A program made the translations under genes and the position numbers. Under the pieces are notes generated by a model that worked only from the letters and a program-made list of their open reading frames with translations, searched no databases and had not been told where the DNA came from. Positions 34,317 to 43,219 of a stretch of 64,000 nt of DNA are shown piece after piece; position 1 is the first letter of the stretch, and each line of letters starts with the position of its first letter. This DNA comes from JAVWGW01 sp036651575 (lineage in GTDB: Bacteria; Actinomycetota; Coriobacteriia; Coriobacteriales; Eggerthellaceae), in assembly GCA_036651575.1 (NCBI GenBank), contig JAVVXN010000001.1, positions 1 to 64,000 of the forward strand, given 5' to 3'.

Positions 34317-34359
34317 GATGCATTAGGTGCGCTTATTTCGTCAGCGCACCTAATGCATC
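34317..34359. repeat. 17-bp perfect inverted repeat at the end of the LysR gene
   Basis: GATGCATTAGGTGCGCT (34317-34333) and AGCGCACCTAATGCATC (34343-34359) are exact inverted copies with a 9-base loop. The right arm and loop lie in the last codons of the LysR gene. No T-tract follows on either strand, yet the stem is strong enough to stop transcription or protect the 3' end. Confidence 0.8.
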
Positions 34360-35223
34360 GAACATAGTTTGGAGTTCTTCTTGGAACACGCTGCCCTTCA
34401 GGCAGACGAACGTGATGTCGTGTTCAATGGGAGCGCTTTCCAGCGGTATTTTGATAAGCGTATGGGCGTTCAGTTCTCTACGAGCTGCTGCTTCGTAGAG
34501 AAACGTAATACCCAAATCGTGCGCAACGAAGGTTTTAATGATGTTAAGGCTGGTGATTTCGGTCTGCTGGGCGAAGGCCGCAAGGGAGAGATTGTGCCCC
34601 TGTAGCGTGTGTTCTAAAACGGCACGGGTGCCCGATCCCTGTTCACGAATGAGGAGGTGCTCCTCTAAGAGGTCATCGAGTGACGTTGGGGTAGGGGTGG
34701 CGAAGCGATGATGCGGGGCGCATAAGGCCACCAACTCTTCACGGCAAAAGACACTCCAATAAAAATCACTTTTATCAAAATATCCCTCCACCAAGGCGCA
34801 GTCTATCGTGTTTGCCCGAAGCATTGCGAGCAGGTTTTCTGTTCCGTCGGAAATGAGGTGTGCCTGCGTTTTTGGATTATTTTTCAGATAGCGGGCAAGC
34901 GGGGTTGCTAAAAGGTATTCGCCCGCCGTCAGGGTCATGCCCAGGGAAAGCTGTTTTACGGCAGTATCCGTACTGGTGATCCTCTCGCACAGCACTCGCT
35001 CGTCGTGTTCGGTGGTCATGGCGACGCGACGTAGCATTGTTCCGGCACGAGTGAGGCTGAGTTTTTTGTTGTGATAGGTAAACAGCTTCGCGTGATAGTG
35101 CTTTTCGAGCGCTGCTATATGCTGCGAAACGGCGGGTTGGGTGATGTTGAGTTCTGTAGCGGTTCGCGTGTAGTTGGTGGTGCGACATGCATTCAAAAAT
35201 GTTTGCATTCTGAAATCCTGCAC
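34333..35223 (-). CDS. LysR-type transcriptional regulator
   Basis: A 296-residue LTTR. The N-terminal helix-turn-helix (TRTATELNITQPAVSQHIAALEK, cut here: ATELNITQPAVSQHIAALEK) is followed by a linker helix and a two-lobed co-inducer domain from about residue 90. The start is GTG at the 35223 end, with GGAGCAG upstream. It is divergent from a TDT-family transporter, the arrangement that usually means it controls that gene. The effector is unknown. Confidence 0.93.
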   Translation of the reverse strand: MQDFRMQTFLNACRTTNYTRTATELNITQPAVSQHIAALEKHYHAKLFTYHNKKLSLTRAGTMLRRVAMTTEHDERVLCERITSTDTAVKQLSLGMTLTAGEYLLATPLARYLKNNPKTQAHLISDGTENLLAMLRANTIDCALVEGYFDKSDFYWSVFCREELVALCAPHHRFATPTPTSLDDLLEEHLLIREQGSGTRAVLEHTLQGHNLSLAAFAQQTEITSLNIIKTFVAHDLGITFLYEAAARRELNAHTLIKIPLESAPIEHDITFVCLKGSVFQEELQTMFDALGALTK

Positions 35224-35276
35224 GGGCTGCTCCTATCACGAGGTCGTTTTCTCTTCTTTCAGTATATAAGATATAT

Positions 35277-35293
35277 TTATTGAATCATAATAA
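35277..35293. promoter_or_regulatory. Candidate LysR operator
   Basis: TTATT-N7-AATAA, a 17-bp AT-rich dyad in the intergenic region between the LysR gene and the transporter, resembling the T-N11-A half-site pattern of LysR boxes. The surrounding region is AT-rich, so a chance dyad is possible. Confidence 0.35.
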
Positions 35294-35381
35294 GTAATTA
35301 GTTTTATTTCTGATTGAGCGGTGGGAAAATAGGGTTCGAAAACTGAACGCATGGTTTTCTCTCCTCAATCGAAAGGACATC

Positions 35382-36347
35382 GTGGTGTCGAATCATATTG
35401 TCAATATTATTGAAAAAGTACCGATTCCAACTGCGGGCGTTGCTCTGGGCTTAGCTGCTCTTGGCAATCTTTTGCAGCCCTATACCGAAGTCCTTCATAT
35501 TGCGTGCGGGATCTTGTCGTTGTTTTTGGTGATTATGGTGGGTGCTCGAATAGTCATGTTTCCGCGCAGCATTCGCGAAGACTTGCGCAACTCCATTCTT
35601 GCCAGCGTGAGCGCGACCCTGTTTATGGCGCTTATGCAACTTGCTGTTTATATTGCTCCCCTTTCAAACGGTGTGGGCTTTGCCTTGTGGGTGGTTGCCC
35701 TCATTGCGCATCTTTGTCTGATTGGCTGGTTCACGTTTGCCTTTATTGCTCACTTTAAACTGCACGAAGTATTTCCAACGTACTTTATTACTTATGTCGG
35801 CATTATCGTGGCGTGTGTTACGGCTCCCGCTTTTGGGATGGAGGCATTGGGGCGGGTGTTTTTCTGGTTTGGTTTTACCTGCTATCTCATTTTGCTTGTC
35901 GTTATTACGTATCGCCACATAAAACACCCCATTCCAGAACCGGCACGACCATTGTTTTGCATCTACGCGGCTCCCATGAGCCTTTCGCTTGCGGGGTATT
36001 TAAGCGTGATGGAAACGCCCAATGCGCTTTTTATTGTTATTTTGGCGGTACTCGCTCAAGTTTTATTCGCCATCGTACTCTTTCGTTTGCCTCACTTTCT
36101 TCGTTTGCACTTTTATCCAAGCTACGCCGCGATGACCTTTCCTTTCGTTATCACCGCGATCGCACTGAAAAGCGCTCTTGTTTTTTTGGCGGGGGATGGA
36201 TATGTGGTACCTGAGTTTTTCACCATACTCGTAGTGCTTGAAAGCGCGTTGGCAACCGGTATGGTCTTTTATGTGTTTGGCCACTATATGAGGTTTTTCT
36301 TCCGCTCTGAGTTTGCAAAAAAGGCGCGGGAGTCGCAGGCGGTGTAG
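35382..36347 (+). CDS. TDT-family (TehA/Mae1-like) membrane transporter
   Basis: A 321-residue protein with about ten membrane helices. The start IVNIIEKVPIPTAGVALGLAALGNLL matches (in part: PIPTAGVALGLAALGN) the first helix of the tellurite-resistance/dicarboxylate transporter family, related to TehA and SLAC1 anion channels. Family members export C4-dicarboxylates, sulfite or other anions; the substrate here cannot be told. The start is GTG 35382 or 35385, after AAAGGA. Divergent from a LysR regulator. Confidence 0.85.
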   Translation: MVSNHIVNIIEKVPIPTAGVALGLAALGNLLQPYTEVLHIACGILSLFLVIMVGARIVMFPRSIREDLRNSILASVSATLFMALMQLAVYIAPLSNGVGFALWVVALIAHLCLIGWFTFAFIAHFKLHEVFPTYFITYVGIIVACVTAPAFGMEALGRVFFWFGFTCYLILLVVITYRHIKHPIPEPARPLFCIYAAPMSLSLAGYLSVMETPNALFIVILAVLAQVLFAIVLFRLPHFLRLHFYPSYAAMTFPFVITAIALKSALVFLAGDGYVVPEFFTILVVLESALATGMVFYVFGHYMRFFFRSEFAKKARESQAV

Positions 36348-36415
36348 GGCAGGTGTCTTGCAAAACGCCGGTGTATATGAATAACTTTTCTTTCGTGTGC
36401 AAACCGTATAGAGAC

Positions 36416-36444
36416 TTGTTCTCTGTTTCTAAAACCCATACAAT
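36416..36444 (+). promoter_or_regulatory. rpsO promoter
   Basis: TTGTTC (36416-36421), exactly 17 bases, TACAAT (36439-36444). The -10 is part of a short dyad ACCCAT-ACA-ATGGGT (36434-36448). Transcription would start near 36451, giving a leader of about 115 bases. Confidence 0.55.
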
Positions 36445-36528
36445 GGGTCAGTTGCAAAAAAGCAGCATCAGTACTTTTCTCTTGGTTCGTATGCTCCACC
36501 GCTTACTTACCCAGTGAAAAGCGAAGAA

Positions 36529-36545
36529 GCACGCCGATGGCGTGC
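36529..36545 (+). promoter_or_regulatory. rpsO leader hairpin
   Basis: GCACGCC-GAT-GGCGTGC forms a perfect 7-bp stem with a 3-base loop just before the ribosome binding site. S15 is known to repress its own mRNA through leader structures in several bacteria, so this is a candidate autoregulatory element. Confidence 0.4.
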
Positions 36546-36565
36546 GTGAAGGAAAGGTGGAAGAT

Positions 36566-36853
36566 ATGGCGAATAAATTCTCTATCTCCAAGGAACGTAC
36601 CGCTGAACTCATTAAAGAATTCGGCAAAGATGAACACGATTCTGGTTCCGCTGAAGTTCAGGTTGCAATCCTGTCCGAGCGCATCCGCAATCTGACCGAG
36701 CACCTGAAGAGCAACAAGAAGGATCACCACACTCGTCGTGGTCTGCTCATGCTCGTCGGTAAGCGTCGTCGCCTTCTGGTATATATCAAGAATCGCAACG
36801 CGGAAGAGTATCGAGTTCTTATCAAAAAACTTGGTGTTCGCGACAATCTCTAA
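36566..36853 (+). CDS. rpsO: Ribosomal protein S15
   Basis: Primary 16S rRNA-binding protein of the small subunit, 95 residues. The conserved DEHDSGSAEVQVAILSERIR and HHTRRGLLMLVGKRRRLL are intact. The ATG at 36566, after GGAAAGGTGGAAG, gives MANKFSIS; the longer frame from 36542 runs through the ribosome binding site. A terminator and then pnp follow, the conserved rpsO-pnp pairing. Confidence 0.97.
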   Translation: MANKFSISKERTAELIKEFGKDEHDSGSAEVQVAILSERIRNLTEHLKSNKKDHHTRRGLLMLVGKRRRLLVYIKNRNAEEYRVLIKKLGVRDNL

Positions 36854-36860
36854 ACAAAAG

Positions 36861-36881
36861 GCCCGCCTCGTGCGGGCTTTT
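36861..36881 (+). terminator. rpsO terminator
   Basis: GCCCGC (36861-36866), CTCGT loop, GCGGGC (36872-36877), then TTTT. It lies 7 bases after the rpsO stop and may allow partial read-through into pnp. Confidence 0.85.
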
Positions 36882-36994
36882 GTATAACGGTCGGCATATC
36901 GCCAAGAGGGCGGGGCTGCTCGGGAAGTCGGAGTACTGCGGCTTCGAAGAAGCTTCACACAATTGGGTGTGAGGACAAGAGAAAGAATGTATGC

Positions 36995-39196
36995 ATGGAA
37001 AAAATAGTTGAGTCATTCGAGCTTTACGGTAAATCCTATCGTTTCGAAACGGGCGAATTGGCCAAGCAGGCCACCGGCTCGGTGCTCGTGACCCAGGGCG
37101 ACACCACCGTTTTAGTGACCGCCGTTGTTTCAAAAAATCAGAAAGATTACGATTTCTTTCCGCTGACCGTCGACTTCATGGAAAAGATGTACGCGGTCGG
37201 TCGTATTCCGGGCGGGTATCTCAAGCGCGAAGCGCGCCCGAGCGACAAGGGCATTTTGACTGCCCGCATGATTGACCGTCCGGTTCGCACCGCTTTTCCT
37301 GATGGCTACAAGCAAGAAGTGCACGTCGTCGCAACCACGTTTGTTGCCGATGGCGAAAATCCGCCTGACACCATTTGCATCGGTGGCGCTTCTGCCGCCC
37401 TGCTCGTCGGTGGCGCGCCCTTCGACGGCCCGGCTGCTTGCGTGCGCATTGCGCGCAATACCGAAACCGGTGAATTTATCGTCAACCCGACGTTTGCCGA
37501 ACAGGAAGCCTCCGATGTCGAATTAACCATCGCGGGCACCGTCGATTACATCTCCATGGTCGAAGCTGGTGCAGATGAGATTTCCGAAGAGGATATGCTC
37601 GCGGCTATGACTTTTGGCCAGGAAGCTATCGCCGCTTTCTGTGAAAAACAAGCTGCCTTTTTGGCTCGCGTCAACCCGACGCCGATGGAATACACCATTC
37701 GCAGCGCCGATCCCGTTATCGCCGAACGGGTCGATGCGTATTACGACCAGATGGTTGCAGCGCTTAAAGATGCAGACAAGCTTTCCCGTATGGGTAAGGT
37801 CGAAGAAATCAAGACAACCATCAAGGAAAATGAATTTTCCGACGAAGAGCGTGCTGCATGGTCAAGCGATATCGCCGCTGCCTGCAAGTCGCTTGAAAAG
37901 CACGCCATGCGCGCTATGGTCATCGAAACGGGAGAGCGTGCCGACGGCCGCGTTGCCAACGAGATCCGTCCGCTCCATATCGTTCCGGGCTATTTGCCGC
38001 GCGTTCATGGTTCCGGCTTGTTCCAGCGCGGTCAGACCCAGGCGCTTTCCATCTGCACTTTGGGTATGCTCAACGAGTGGCAGCGTCTCGATACGATTGA
38101 CCCCGCCGAGGGTAAGCGCTATATGCATCAGTACAACTTCCCGCCGTATTGCACTGGTGAGGCCGGTCGCATGGGTGCCCCGAAACGTCGCGAAATTGGT
38201 CACGGCGCTCTTGCAGAGCGCGCTTTAATTCCCGTTCTGCCCAACGTCGATGAGTTCCCGTATTCCATTCGCGTGGTTTCTGAAGTGCTCGAATCAAACG
38301 GTTCGTCGTCGATGGCCTCTGCTTGCGGGTCGACCCTGGCGCTGATGGACGCTGGCGTGCCGATCGCTCGTCCGGTTTCCGGTATCGCTATGGGCCTTAT
38401 CAAGGAAGGCGACGATGTCGTTATCCTTTCTGATATTCAGGGTCTTGAAGACTTCCTTGGCGACATGGATTTCAAAGTGTGCGGCACCGCACGGGGTATC
38501 ACCGCTTTACAGATGGACAACAAGGCGAAAGGTTTATCCGTCGATATCCTTGCTCGTGCTTTAAGCCAGGCAAAAGAGGGGCGTGCTCACATTTTGGCCG
38601 GCATGCTCGAAACCATCGACTCCCCCCGCCCCGAACTTTCTCGCTATGCGCCGCGCATCGAAACCATCCATATCCCGGTTGACAAGATTCGCGATATCAT
38701 CGGTACCGGCGGTAAGGTCATCCGCGGTATCCAGGAAGAAACCGGAGCTACCATCGAGGTTCAGGAAGACGGCACCGTGCATATCGCCGCCATTGAAGGA
38801 CCTGCCGGCGAAGCTGCCAAGGCTATTATTTTGGGCATCGTTAAAGAACCCGAGATCGGTGAACTCTACGATGGCGAAGTCGTGGGCATTAAAGACTTCG
38901 GTGCGTTTATCAAGCTCACACCGGGCAAGGATGGCCTGCTGCACATCTCCCGCGTTGCCAATGGCCGCGTGAATAAGGTCGAAGATGTTTTGGCTATTGG
39001 AGATATCATCAAGGTTGAGGTTATCGATGTCGATGAAAAGGGCAAGATTTCGCTCGACCGTATCGATAAGCCCGATGCTCCGGCTGGTAGTGCTGCTCCT
39101 GCTGCTCGCGACAATCGTCCCGGTCGTAGCGGACGCAGTGATCGTGATGGCGGTGGACGTGGCGGCGACAATCGTACGCCTCGTAATCGTCACTAA
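36995..39196 (+). CDS. pnp: Polynucleotide phosphorylase
   Basis: A phosphorolytic 3'-5' exoribonuclease of RNA turnover. The 733-residue protein has two RNase PH domains, with SSSMASACGSTLALMDAG in the second, a KH domain (DKIRDIIGTGGKVIRGIQEE) and an S1 domain (GEVVGIKDFGAFIKLTPGKD). A 35-residue tail rich in Arg, Gly and Asp follows (RPGRSGRSDRDGGGRGG), likely disordered. The leader carries an 8-bp hairpin (36953-36974) close to the start, a possible control point. RNase J and RNase Y are also in this window. Confidence 0.97.
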   Translation: MEKIVESFELYGKSYRFETGELAKQATGSVLVTQGDTTVLVTAVVSKNQKDYDFFPLTVDFMEKMYAVGRIPGGYLKREARPSDKGILTARMIDRPVRTAFPDGYKQEVHVVATTFVADGENPPDTICIGGASAALLVGGAPFDGPAACVRIARNTETGEFIVNPTFAEQEASDVELTIAGTVDYISMVEAGADEISEEDMLAAMTFGQEAIAAFCEKQAAFLARVNPTPMEYTIRSADPVIAERVDAYYDQMVAALKDADKLSRMGKVEEIKTTIKENEFSDEERAAWSSDIAAACKSLEKHAMRAMVIETGERADGRVANEIRPLHIVPGYLPRVHGSGLFQRGQTQALSICTLGMLNEWQRLDTIDPAEGKRYMHQYNFPPYCTGEAGRMGAPKRREIGHGALAERALIPVLPNVDEFPYSIRVVSEVLESNGSSSMASACGSTLALMDAGVPIARPVSGIAMGLIKEGDDVVILSDIQGLEDFLGDMDFKVCGTARGITALQMDNKAKGLSVDILARALSQAKEGRAHILAGMLETIDSPRPELSRYAPRIETIHIPVDKIRDIIGTGGKVIRGIQEETGATIEVQEDGTVHIAAIEGPAGEAAKAIILGIVKEPEIGELYDGEVVGIKDFGAFIKLTPGKDGLLHISRVANGRVNKVEDVLAIGDIIKVEVIDVDEKGKISLDRIDKPDAPAGSAAPAARDNRPGRSGRSDRDGGGRGGDNRTPRNRH

Positions 39197-39221
39197 GTAT
39201 CACTTGGTGTACTTCATATTT

Positions 39222-39253
39222 TGCAGGGTCCTTTAAGGACCCTGCTTTCTTTT
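39222..39253 (+). terminator. pnp terminator
   Basis: GCAGGGTCCT-TTA-AGGACCCTGC, a perfect 10-bp stem, followed by TTTCTTTTT. Classic intrinsic terminator. Confidence 0.95.
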
Positions 39254-39341
39254 TGTATGGGCTGGATTCATCCAGGGTCAGCGTGGTAGGCTTGAAACGA
39301 AATAAATAAACTGTGTGGCTGTGAGGAAAGAAGGTAGTTGC

Positions 39342-40109
39342 ATGATTAAGGTAGCTGTAGTTGGATGTGCGGGACGCATGGGCGCTGCGGTTGTGGATGC
39401 CGTTGGTGCGTGCGACGATATGGAACTGGTGTGTGGCGTCGATCCCCGGGCTGTTTCGGAAGGCTTTCCGGTCTATGAGAGCGTTGCACAAGCGCACGCC
39501 GCACAGGCTTTCGATGTGATGGTTGACTTTACACAGCCCACGGTCGTCGAAGAAAACCTCCGTCAAGCTTTGCCGGCAGGTATTGATTGCGTTGTGGGCA
39601 CGACGGGTCTTTCGCAAAAGACGCTTGAAGACGTTGCGGCAACCGCTTCGGAGGGAACCTGCTTGTTTTATGCTCCTAACTTCACGACGGGCGCTGTGCT
39701 TATGATGGAATTTGCCAAAGCTGCTGCTCCTTATTTCCCTGAAGCTGAGGTTATCGAATACCATCACGCACACAAAAAGGATGCCCCGAGTGGTACGGCA
39801 ACGCGCACAGCTCACATCATCAATGCGGCACGTGATTTTGTCAGTGCTGCGCCTGGTGCAGAAACAGAACTTGCCGGTGCTGAAGGTGCTCGAGGTGCGC
39901 TTATCGAGGGGGTGCCCGTTCACTCGGTTCGCAGCAACGGATTTGTTGCCAGCCAGGAAGTAATTTTTGGCTCGCTTGGCCAAAGTCTGACCATTCGTCA
40001 CGATTCATGGGATCGCACTTCGTATATGCCCGGTGTTTTACTTGGTATTCGCAGTGTTGCCGATCGGCAAGGTCTTATCGTTGGCCTTGAGAATTTCATG
40101 CAAAGCTAG
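39342..40109 (+). CDS. dapB: 4-hydroxy-tetrahydrodipicolinate reductase
   Basis: NAD(P)H-dependent reduction that yields tetrahydrodipicolinate in the lysine/diaminopimelate pathway. The 255-residue protein has an N-terminal dinucleotide fold (VAVVGCAGRMGAAVVDAV) and the catalytic signature EYHHAHKKDAPSGTA near residues 142-156. ATG 39342 follows AAGAAGGTAG. A dyad CTGGAT-TC-ATCCAG lies upstream at 39261-39274. dapA follows after a strong hairpin. Confidence 0.95.
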   Translation: MIKVAVVGCAGRMGAAVVDAVGACDDMELVCGVDPRAVSEGFPVYESVAQAHAAQAFDVMVDFTQPTVVEENLRQALPAGIDCVVGTTGLSQKTLEDVAATASEGTCLFYAPNFTTGAVLMMEFAKAAAPYFPEAEVIEYHHAHKKDAPSGTATRTAHIINAARDFVSAAPGAETELAGAEGARGALIEGVPVHSVRSNGFVASQEVIFGSLGQSLTIRHDSWDRTSYMPGVLLGIRSVADRQGLIVGLENFMQS

Positions 40110-40123
40110 TTTTCCGACCGATG

Positions 40124-40155
40124 ACCCACCTTGCTTTCGGAGAAGTAAGGTGGGT
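40124..40155 (+). terminator. Hairpin between dapB and dapA
   Basis: ACCCACCTTGCTTT (40124-40137) pairs with GAAGTAAGGTGGGT (40142-40155), 14 bp with two wobbles, around a CGGA tetraloop. The T-tract is weak, so it may be an mRNA-stabilising hairpin rather than a full terminator. Confidence 0.65.
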
Positions 40156-40268
40156 ATGGTAGTCTTGTCTAGGTTTCTCGGGACGCATGGTTTCGCAAGG
40201 GGTTCCGTGACATAATATACAAGAATCGCTTGCGCATGACACGAAATGCAATATTGAAGGAGTACAAG

Positions 40269-41168
40269 ATGTCATCTGTTGAACAACCTCGTTTTGGCCG
40301 TATGATTCCTGCAATGGTTACCCCATTTGATAATAATCGTGATCTCGACCTAAAACAGGCAGCAGCGCTTGCGACCCGCCTTCTTGAAGGCGGAAGCGAT
40401 TCTTTGATCATCAATGGCACTACGGGCGAAAGCCCCACGGTATTTTATCCGCAAAAGATTAAACTGTTTGAAGCGGTCGTGTCCGAAGTTTCCGGTGCGG
40501 CTCCCGTTATTGCAAACGTGGGCGATAACTGCACGGCAGATACCGTTGACTTTGCCCGTGAAGTTGCAGGGCTCGGTGTCGATGGTCTTATGCTGGTGGT
40601 GCCGTATTACAACAAACCTCCTCAAGAAGGTTTGTATCAACATTTCAAAACCATTGCCGCCGCGGTCGATCTTCCCATTATCCTCTACAACATTCCCGGT
40701 CGTTGCGTTATCAATATGACTGCGGAAACCACGCTGCGTCTGGCGCATGAGTGCGACAATATCGTTGCCGTGAAGGAAGCCTCCGGTGATCTTGAGCAGG
40801 TTAAGGCGATCTTAGATGGTGCGCCCGCCGACTTTTGGGTGTATTCGGGCGACGATGCCCTTACCTATGACCTGATGAAGCTTGGTGGTGCCGGTGTTAT
40901 TTCAACTATTGGCAACGTAGCACCTGCCCGTATGAAAGAAATAGTGGAACTTTGCGCGGCGGGTGATTTTGATGCTGCCTTAAAAGCCCATGAGGCACTG
41001 TATCCGCTCATGCACGAACTGTTTATGACCTCCAATCCGATTCTGGTTAAGGAAGCCTTGAAGCTCAGTGGTTTCCCCGTCGGTGGAGTTCGCTTACCTC
41101 TTGTAGACGCAACGCCGGAGCAATCCGAAAGCCTCGCGCAGGTTATGCGCGAAGTCGGGGTGCTTTAA
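40269..41168 (+). CDS. dapA: 4-hydroxy-tetrahydrodipicolinate synthase
   Basis: Condenses pyruvate with aspartate semialdehyde, the first committed step to lysine and diaminopimelate. The 299-residue barrel has the Schiff-base Lys near residue 169 (VAVKEASGD), the catalytic Tyr in PYYNKPPQEG and the GTTGESPT motif. ATG 40269 follows AAGGAGTACAAG; the longer frame from 40230 has no advantage. Order dapB-dapA-rnj is commonly seen in Gram-positive bacteria. Confidence 0.96.
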   Translation: MSSVEQPRFGRMIPAMVTPFDNNRDLDLKQAAALATRLLEGGSDSLIINGTTGESPTVFYPQKIKLFEAVVSEVSGAAPVIANVGDNCTADTVDFAREVAGLGVDGLMLVVPYYNKPPQEGLYQHFKTIAAAVDLPIILYNIPGRCVINMTAETTLRLAHECDNIVAVKEASGDLEQVKAILDGAPADFWVYSGDDALTYDLMKLGGAGVISTIGNVAPARMKEIVELCAAGDFDAALKAHEALYPLMHELFMTSNPILVKEALKLSGFPVGGVRLPLVDATPEQSESLAQVMREVGVL

Positions 41169-41197
41169 GCGTACATCGCGCTGAAACAAGACGAATT

Positions 41198-41257
41198 GCA
41201 CCAAGTAAAAATACCTGGTGCGCGGGTGCCCCAACTCGGTTGGGGCTTACTTGCTTT
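41198..41257 (+). terminator. dapA terminator region with alternative stems
   Basis: GCCCCAAC-TCG-GTTGGGGC (41228-41246), 8 bp, followed by TTACTTGCTTTT. Upstream, GCACCA (41198-41203) can pair with TGGTGC (41216-41221), while CAAGTAA (41202-41208) is an exact complement of TTACTTG (41247-41253). The last two pairings exclude each other because they share bases. Confidence 0.7.
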
Positions 41258-41289
41258 TCGTTGTTTCAGTGCCTAAATAAAGGAATCAT

Positions 41290-43152
41290 ATGACCGAAAG
41301 AAACACCCCTGAAAAGGGAAACGAAAACGAGGGCAAAAGAAACACGCGCTCGTACAAGCACGTGCAGATCGAGCATAAACGCCCACAACTCACGAAAAAC
41401 GACAATCAGGAAACAACCGAAACGAGACAACCAGCCTCCTCTCAAAAAAACCGTCAAAATGGTGGCCGTCGCAACTTTGCCTCGTCACGGAAGAACTCAG
41501 GGGCAACCTTGAAAGTTATTCCTCTGGGCGGTCTTGATGCAATTGGTAAAAACATGACCGTTTTCGAGTGTGAAGGCGACATCGTGTTAGACGATGCGGG
41601 CCTCATGTTTCCCGATGACGATCATCCGGGCATTGACTTAATCTTGCCGGACTATACCTATGTCCTTGAAAATGCTGACAAATTACGCGGTATCGTGATT
41701 ACGCATGGTCATGAAGACCACACCGGATCACTTCCGTATCTTTTGAAGGATCTCGATAGGGTTGTGCCTATTTACGGAACGAAATTGACGCTTGGCTTAA
41801 TTGAGGGAAAATTTGCTGAGCATAAAATTAAAAATGCGAAGTTGATTGAGATTAAACCTGGCCAACAGGTCAAGCTTGGCTGTTTTACCGCTGATTTCTT
41901 TGCGGTCAACCATTCCATTCCTGGGGCGGTTGGCATCTTTTTCCAGAGTCCGGCCGGTAATGTTTTGCATACCGGTGACTTCAAGCTTGATCAAACTCCC
42001 ATCGATGGTGTTCACACCGACTTCGGCGCTCTGGCGAACTTTGCTAAAATCGGGATTGATTTGATGCTTTCAGACTCGACGAATGCTTTAAATCCCAACT
42101 TTACTCCCTCCGAGGCAGAGGTGGGCAAAGCTTTATCAACCATCATCTCTCAGGCGGAAGGACGCGTGATTATCGCGTCGTTTGCAAGCCATATTCACCG
42201 TATGCAACAGATTTGCGATGCTGCGGTTGCCAACGGTCGCAAGGTTGTTGTTACCGGACGTTCCATGGTGCAAAACACTGAGATTGCACGCCGTTTAGGA
42301 TATCTCAAGGTTTCTGACACCAACATTATCGACGCCTATGATCTTAAGGGTATTCCCGCCGACAAGGTCGTCATCATGTGTACGGGATCTCAGGGCGAAC
42401 CGCTTTCGGCGTTGGCCCGCATTTCGAACGGCGATCATAAAACCATCGACCTCGAAGAGGGCGATACGGTCATCATTTCGGCGACGCCTGTTCCGGGTAA
42501 CGAAAAAGCGGTCACGCGCGTCATCAATTCCCTCGCCAAAGTTGGAGCTGATGTCTACGATAAGAATCGCGCACGAGTACATGTTTCGGGTCACGCTGGA
42601 GCCGAAGAGCTCAAATTATTGCTTTCGATCGCGCAACCAAAAGCGTTTATGCCAGTGCATGGTGAAGCTACCCATCTGCGCGCCCATGCCGAATTGGCAA
42701 AAGCAACCGGGGTACCTCGTGAAAATATTTTTCTGTGCGAAAACGGAGAAAGCCTTGAGCTTTCCTCGCGAGGTATTCGTCGAGGCGAAACGGTTCAGAG
42801 CGGTATCGTGTATGTCGATGGTTTAAGCGTTGGGGATACGTCTCAGGATGTTTTGAACGAACGCAATGCACTCAGCTCGCAGGGAGTGGCTTCTGTCGCT
42901 GCTGCCATATCCACCAAGCGTAAGGATATTATCGGAGAAGTGCAGGTTGAGATGCGCGGTATAACCGGCGGTGATGATGAAGATTTGCAGGATGACGCCT
43001 CCTATCGGGTCAAAACGGCTTTGAAGCGCGCTTTGGCTAAAGAGGCAAAACCGGGCGATTACGAACGGGCATGCAAAAGTGCTCTGCTTTCTATTTTGTG
43101 GGAACGCACGAAGCAGCGCCCGATGGTCGTCGTGAATTTACTTGATGTTTAG
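41290..43152 (+). CDS. rnj: Ribonuclease J
   Basis: A metallo-beta-lactamase RNase with endo- and 5'-3' exonuclease activity, central to mRNA decay where RNase E is absent. The 620-residue protein has the metal site HGHEDHTGSLPYLL, the beta-CASP region (CTGSQGEPLSALARI; HVSGHAGAEELKLLL) and a C-terminal oligomerisation domain. The first ~74 residues are a polar, basic, probably disordered extension rich in Asn, Gln, Arg and Lys, longer than in the Bacillus enzymes. The start is ATG 41290 after AAAGGAATCAT. Confidence 0.96.
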   Translation: MTERNTPEKGNENEGKRNTRSYKHVQIEHKRPQLTKNDNQETTETRQPASSQKNRQNGGRRNFASSRKNSGATLKVIPLGGLDAIGKNMTVFECEGDIVLDDAGLMFPDDDHPGIDLILPDYTYVLENADKLRGIVITHGHEDHTGSLPYLLKDLDRVVPIYGTKLTLGLIEGKFAEHKIKNAKLIEIKPGQQVKLGCFTADFFAVNHSIPGAVGIFFQSPAGNVLHTGDFKLDQTPIDGVHTDFGALANFAKIGIDLMLSDSTNALNPNFTPSEAEVGKALSTIISQAEGRVIIASFASHIHRMQQICDAAVANGRKVVVTGRSMVQNTEIARRLGYLKVSDTNIIDAYDLKGIPADKVVIMCTGSQGEPLSALARISNGDHKTIDLEEGDTVIISATPVPGNEKAVTRVINSLAKVGADVYDKNRARVHVSGHAGAEELKLLLSIAQPKAFMPVHGEATHLRAHAELAKATGVPRENIFLCENGESLELSSRGIRRGETVQSGIVYVDGLSVGDTSQDVLNERNALSSQGVASVAAAISTKRKDIIGEVQVEMRGITGGDDEDLQDDASYRVKTALKRALAKEAKPGDYERACKSALLSILWERTKQRPMVVVNLLDV

Positions 43153-43219
43153 CCTATAATATTATTTTTCGTAGATGTACTCGTAAATGTAGATTAAATG
43201 CAGCAAAAGGAGTTTCATC

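Noticed and set aside
34304..34498. A 64-residue plus-strand frame after a TATAAT-like sequence near 34268
   Set aside because: It is antisense to the LysR gene and has no -35 at proper distance; the TATAAT is probably chance in an AT-rich stretch.
39021..40001. A 326-residue minus-strand frame opposite pnp and dapB
   Set aside because: It spans a strong terminator and two well-supported genes on the other strand; no family resemblance.
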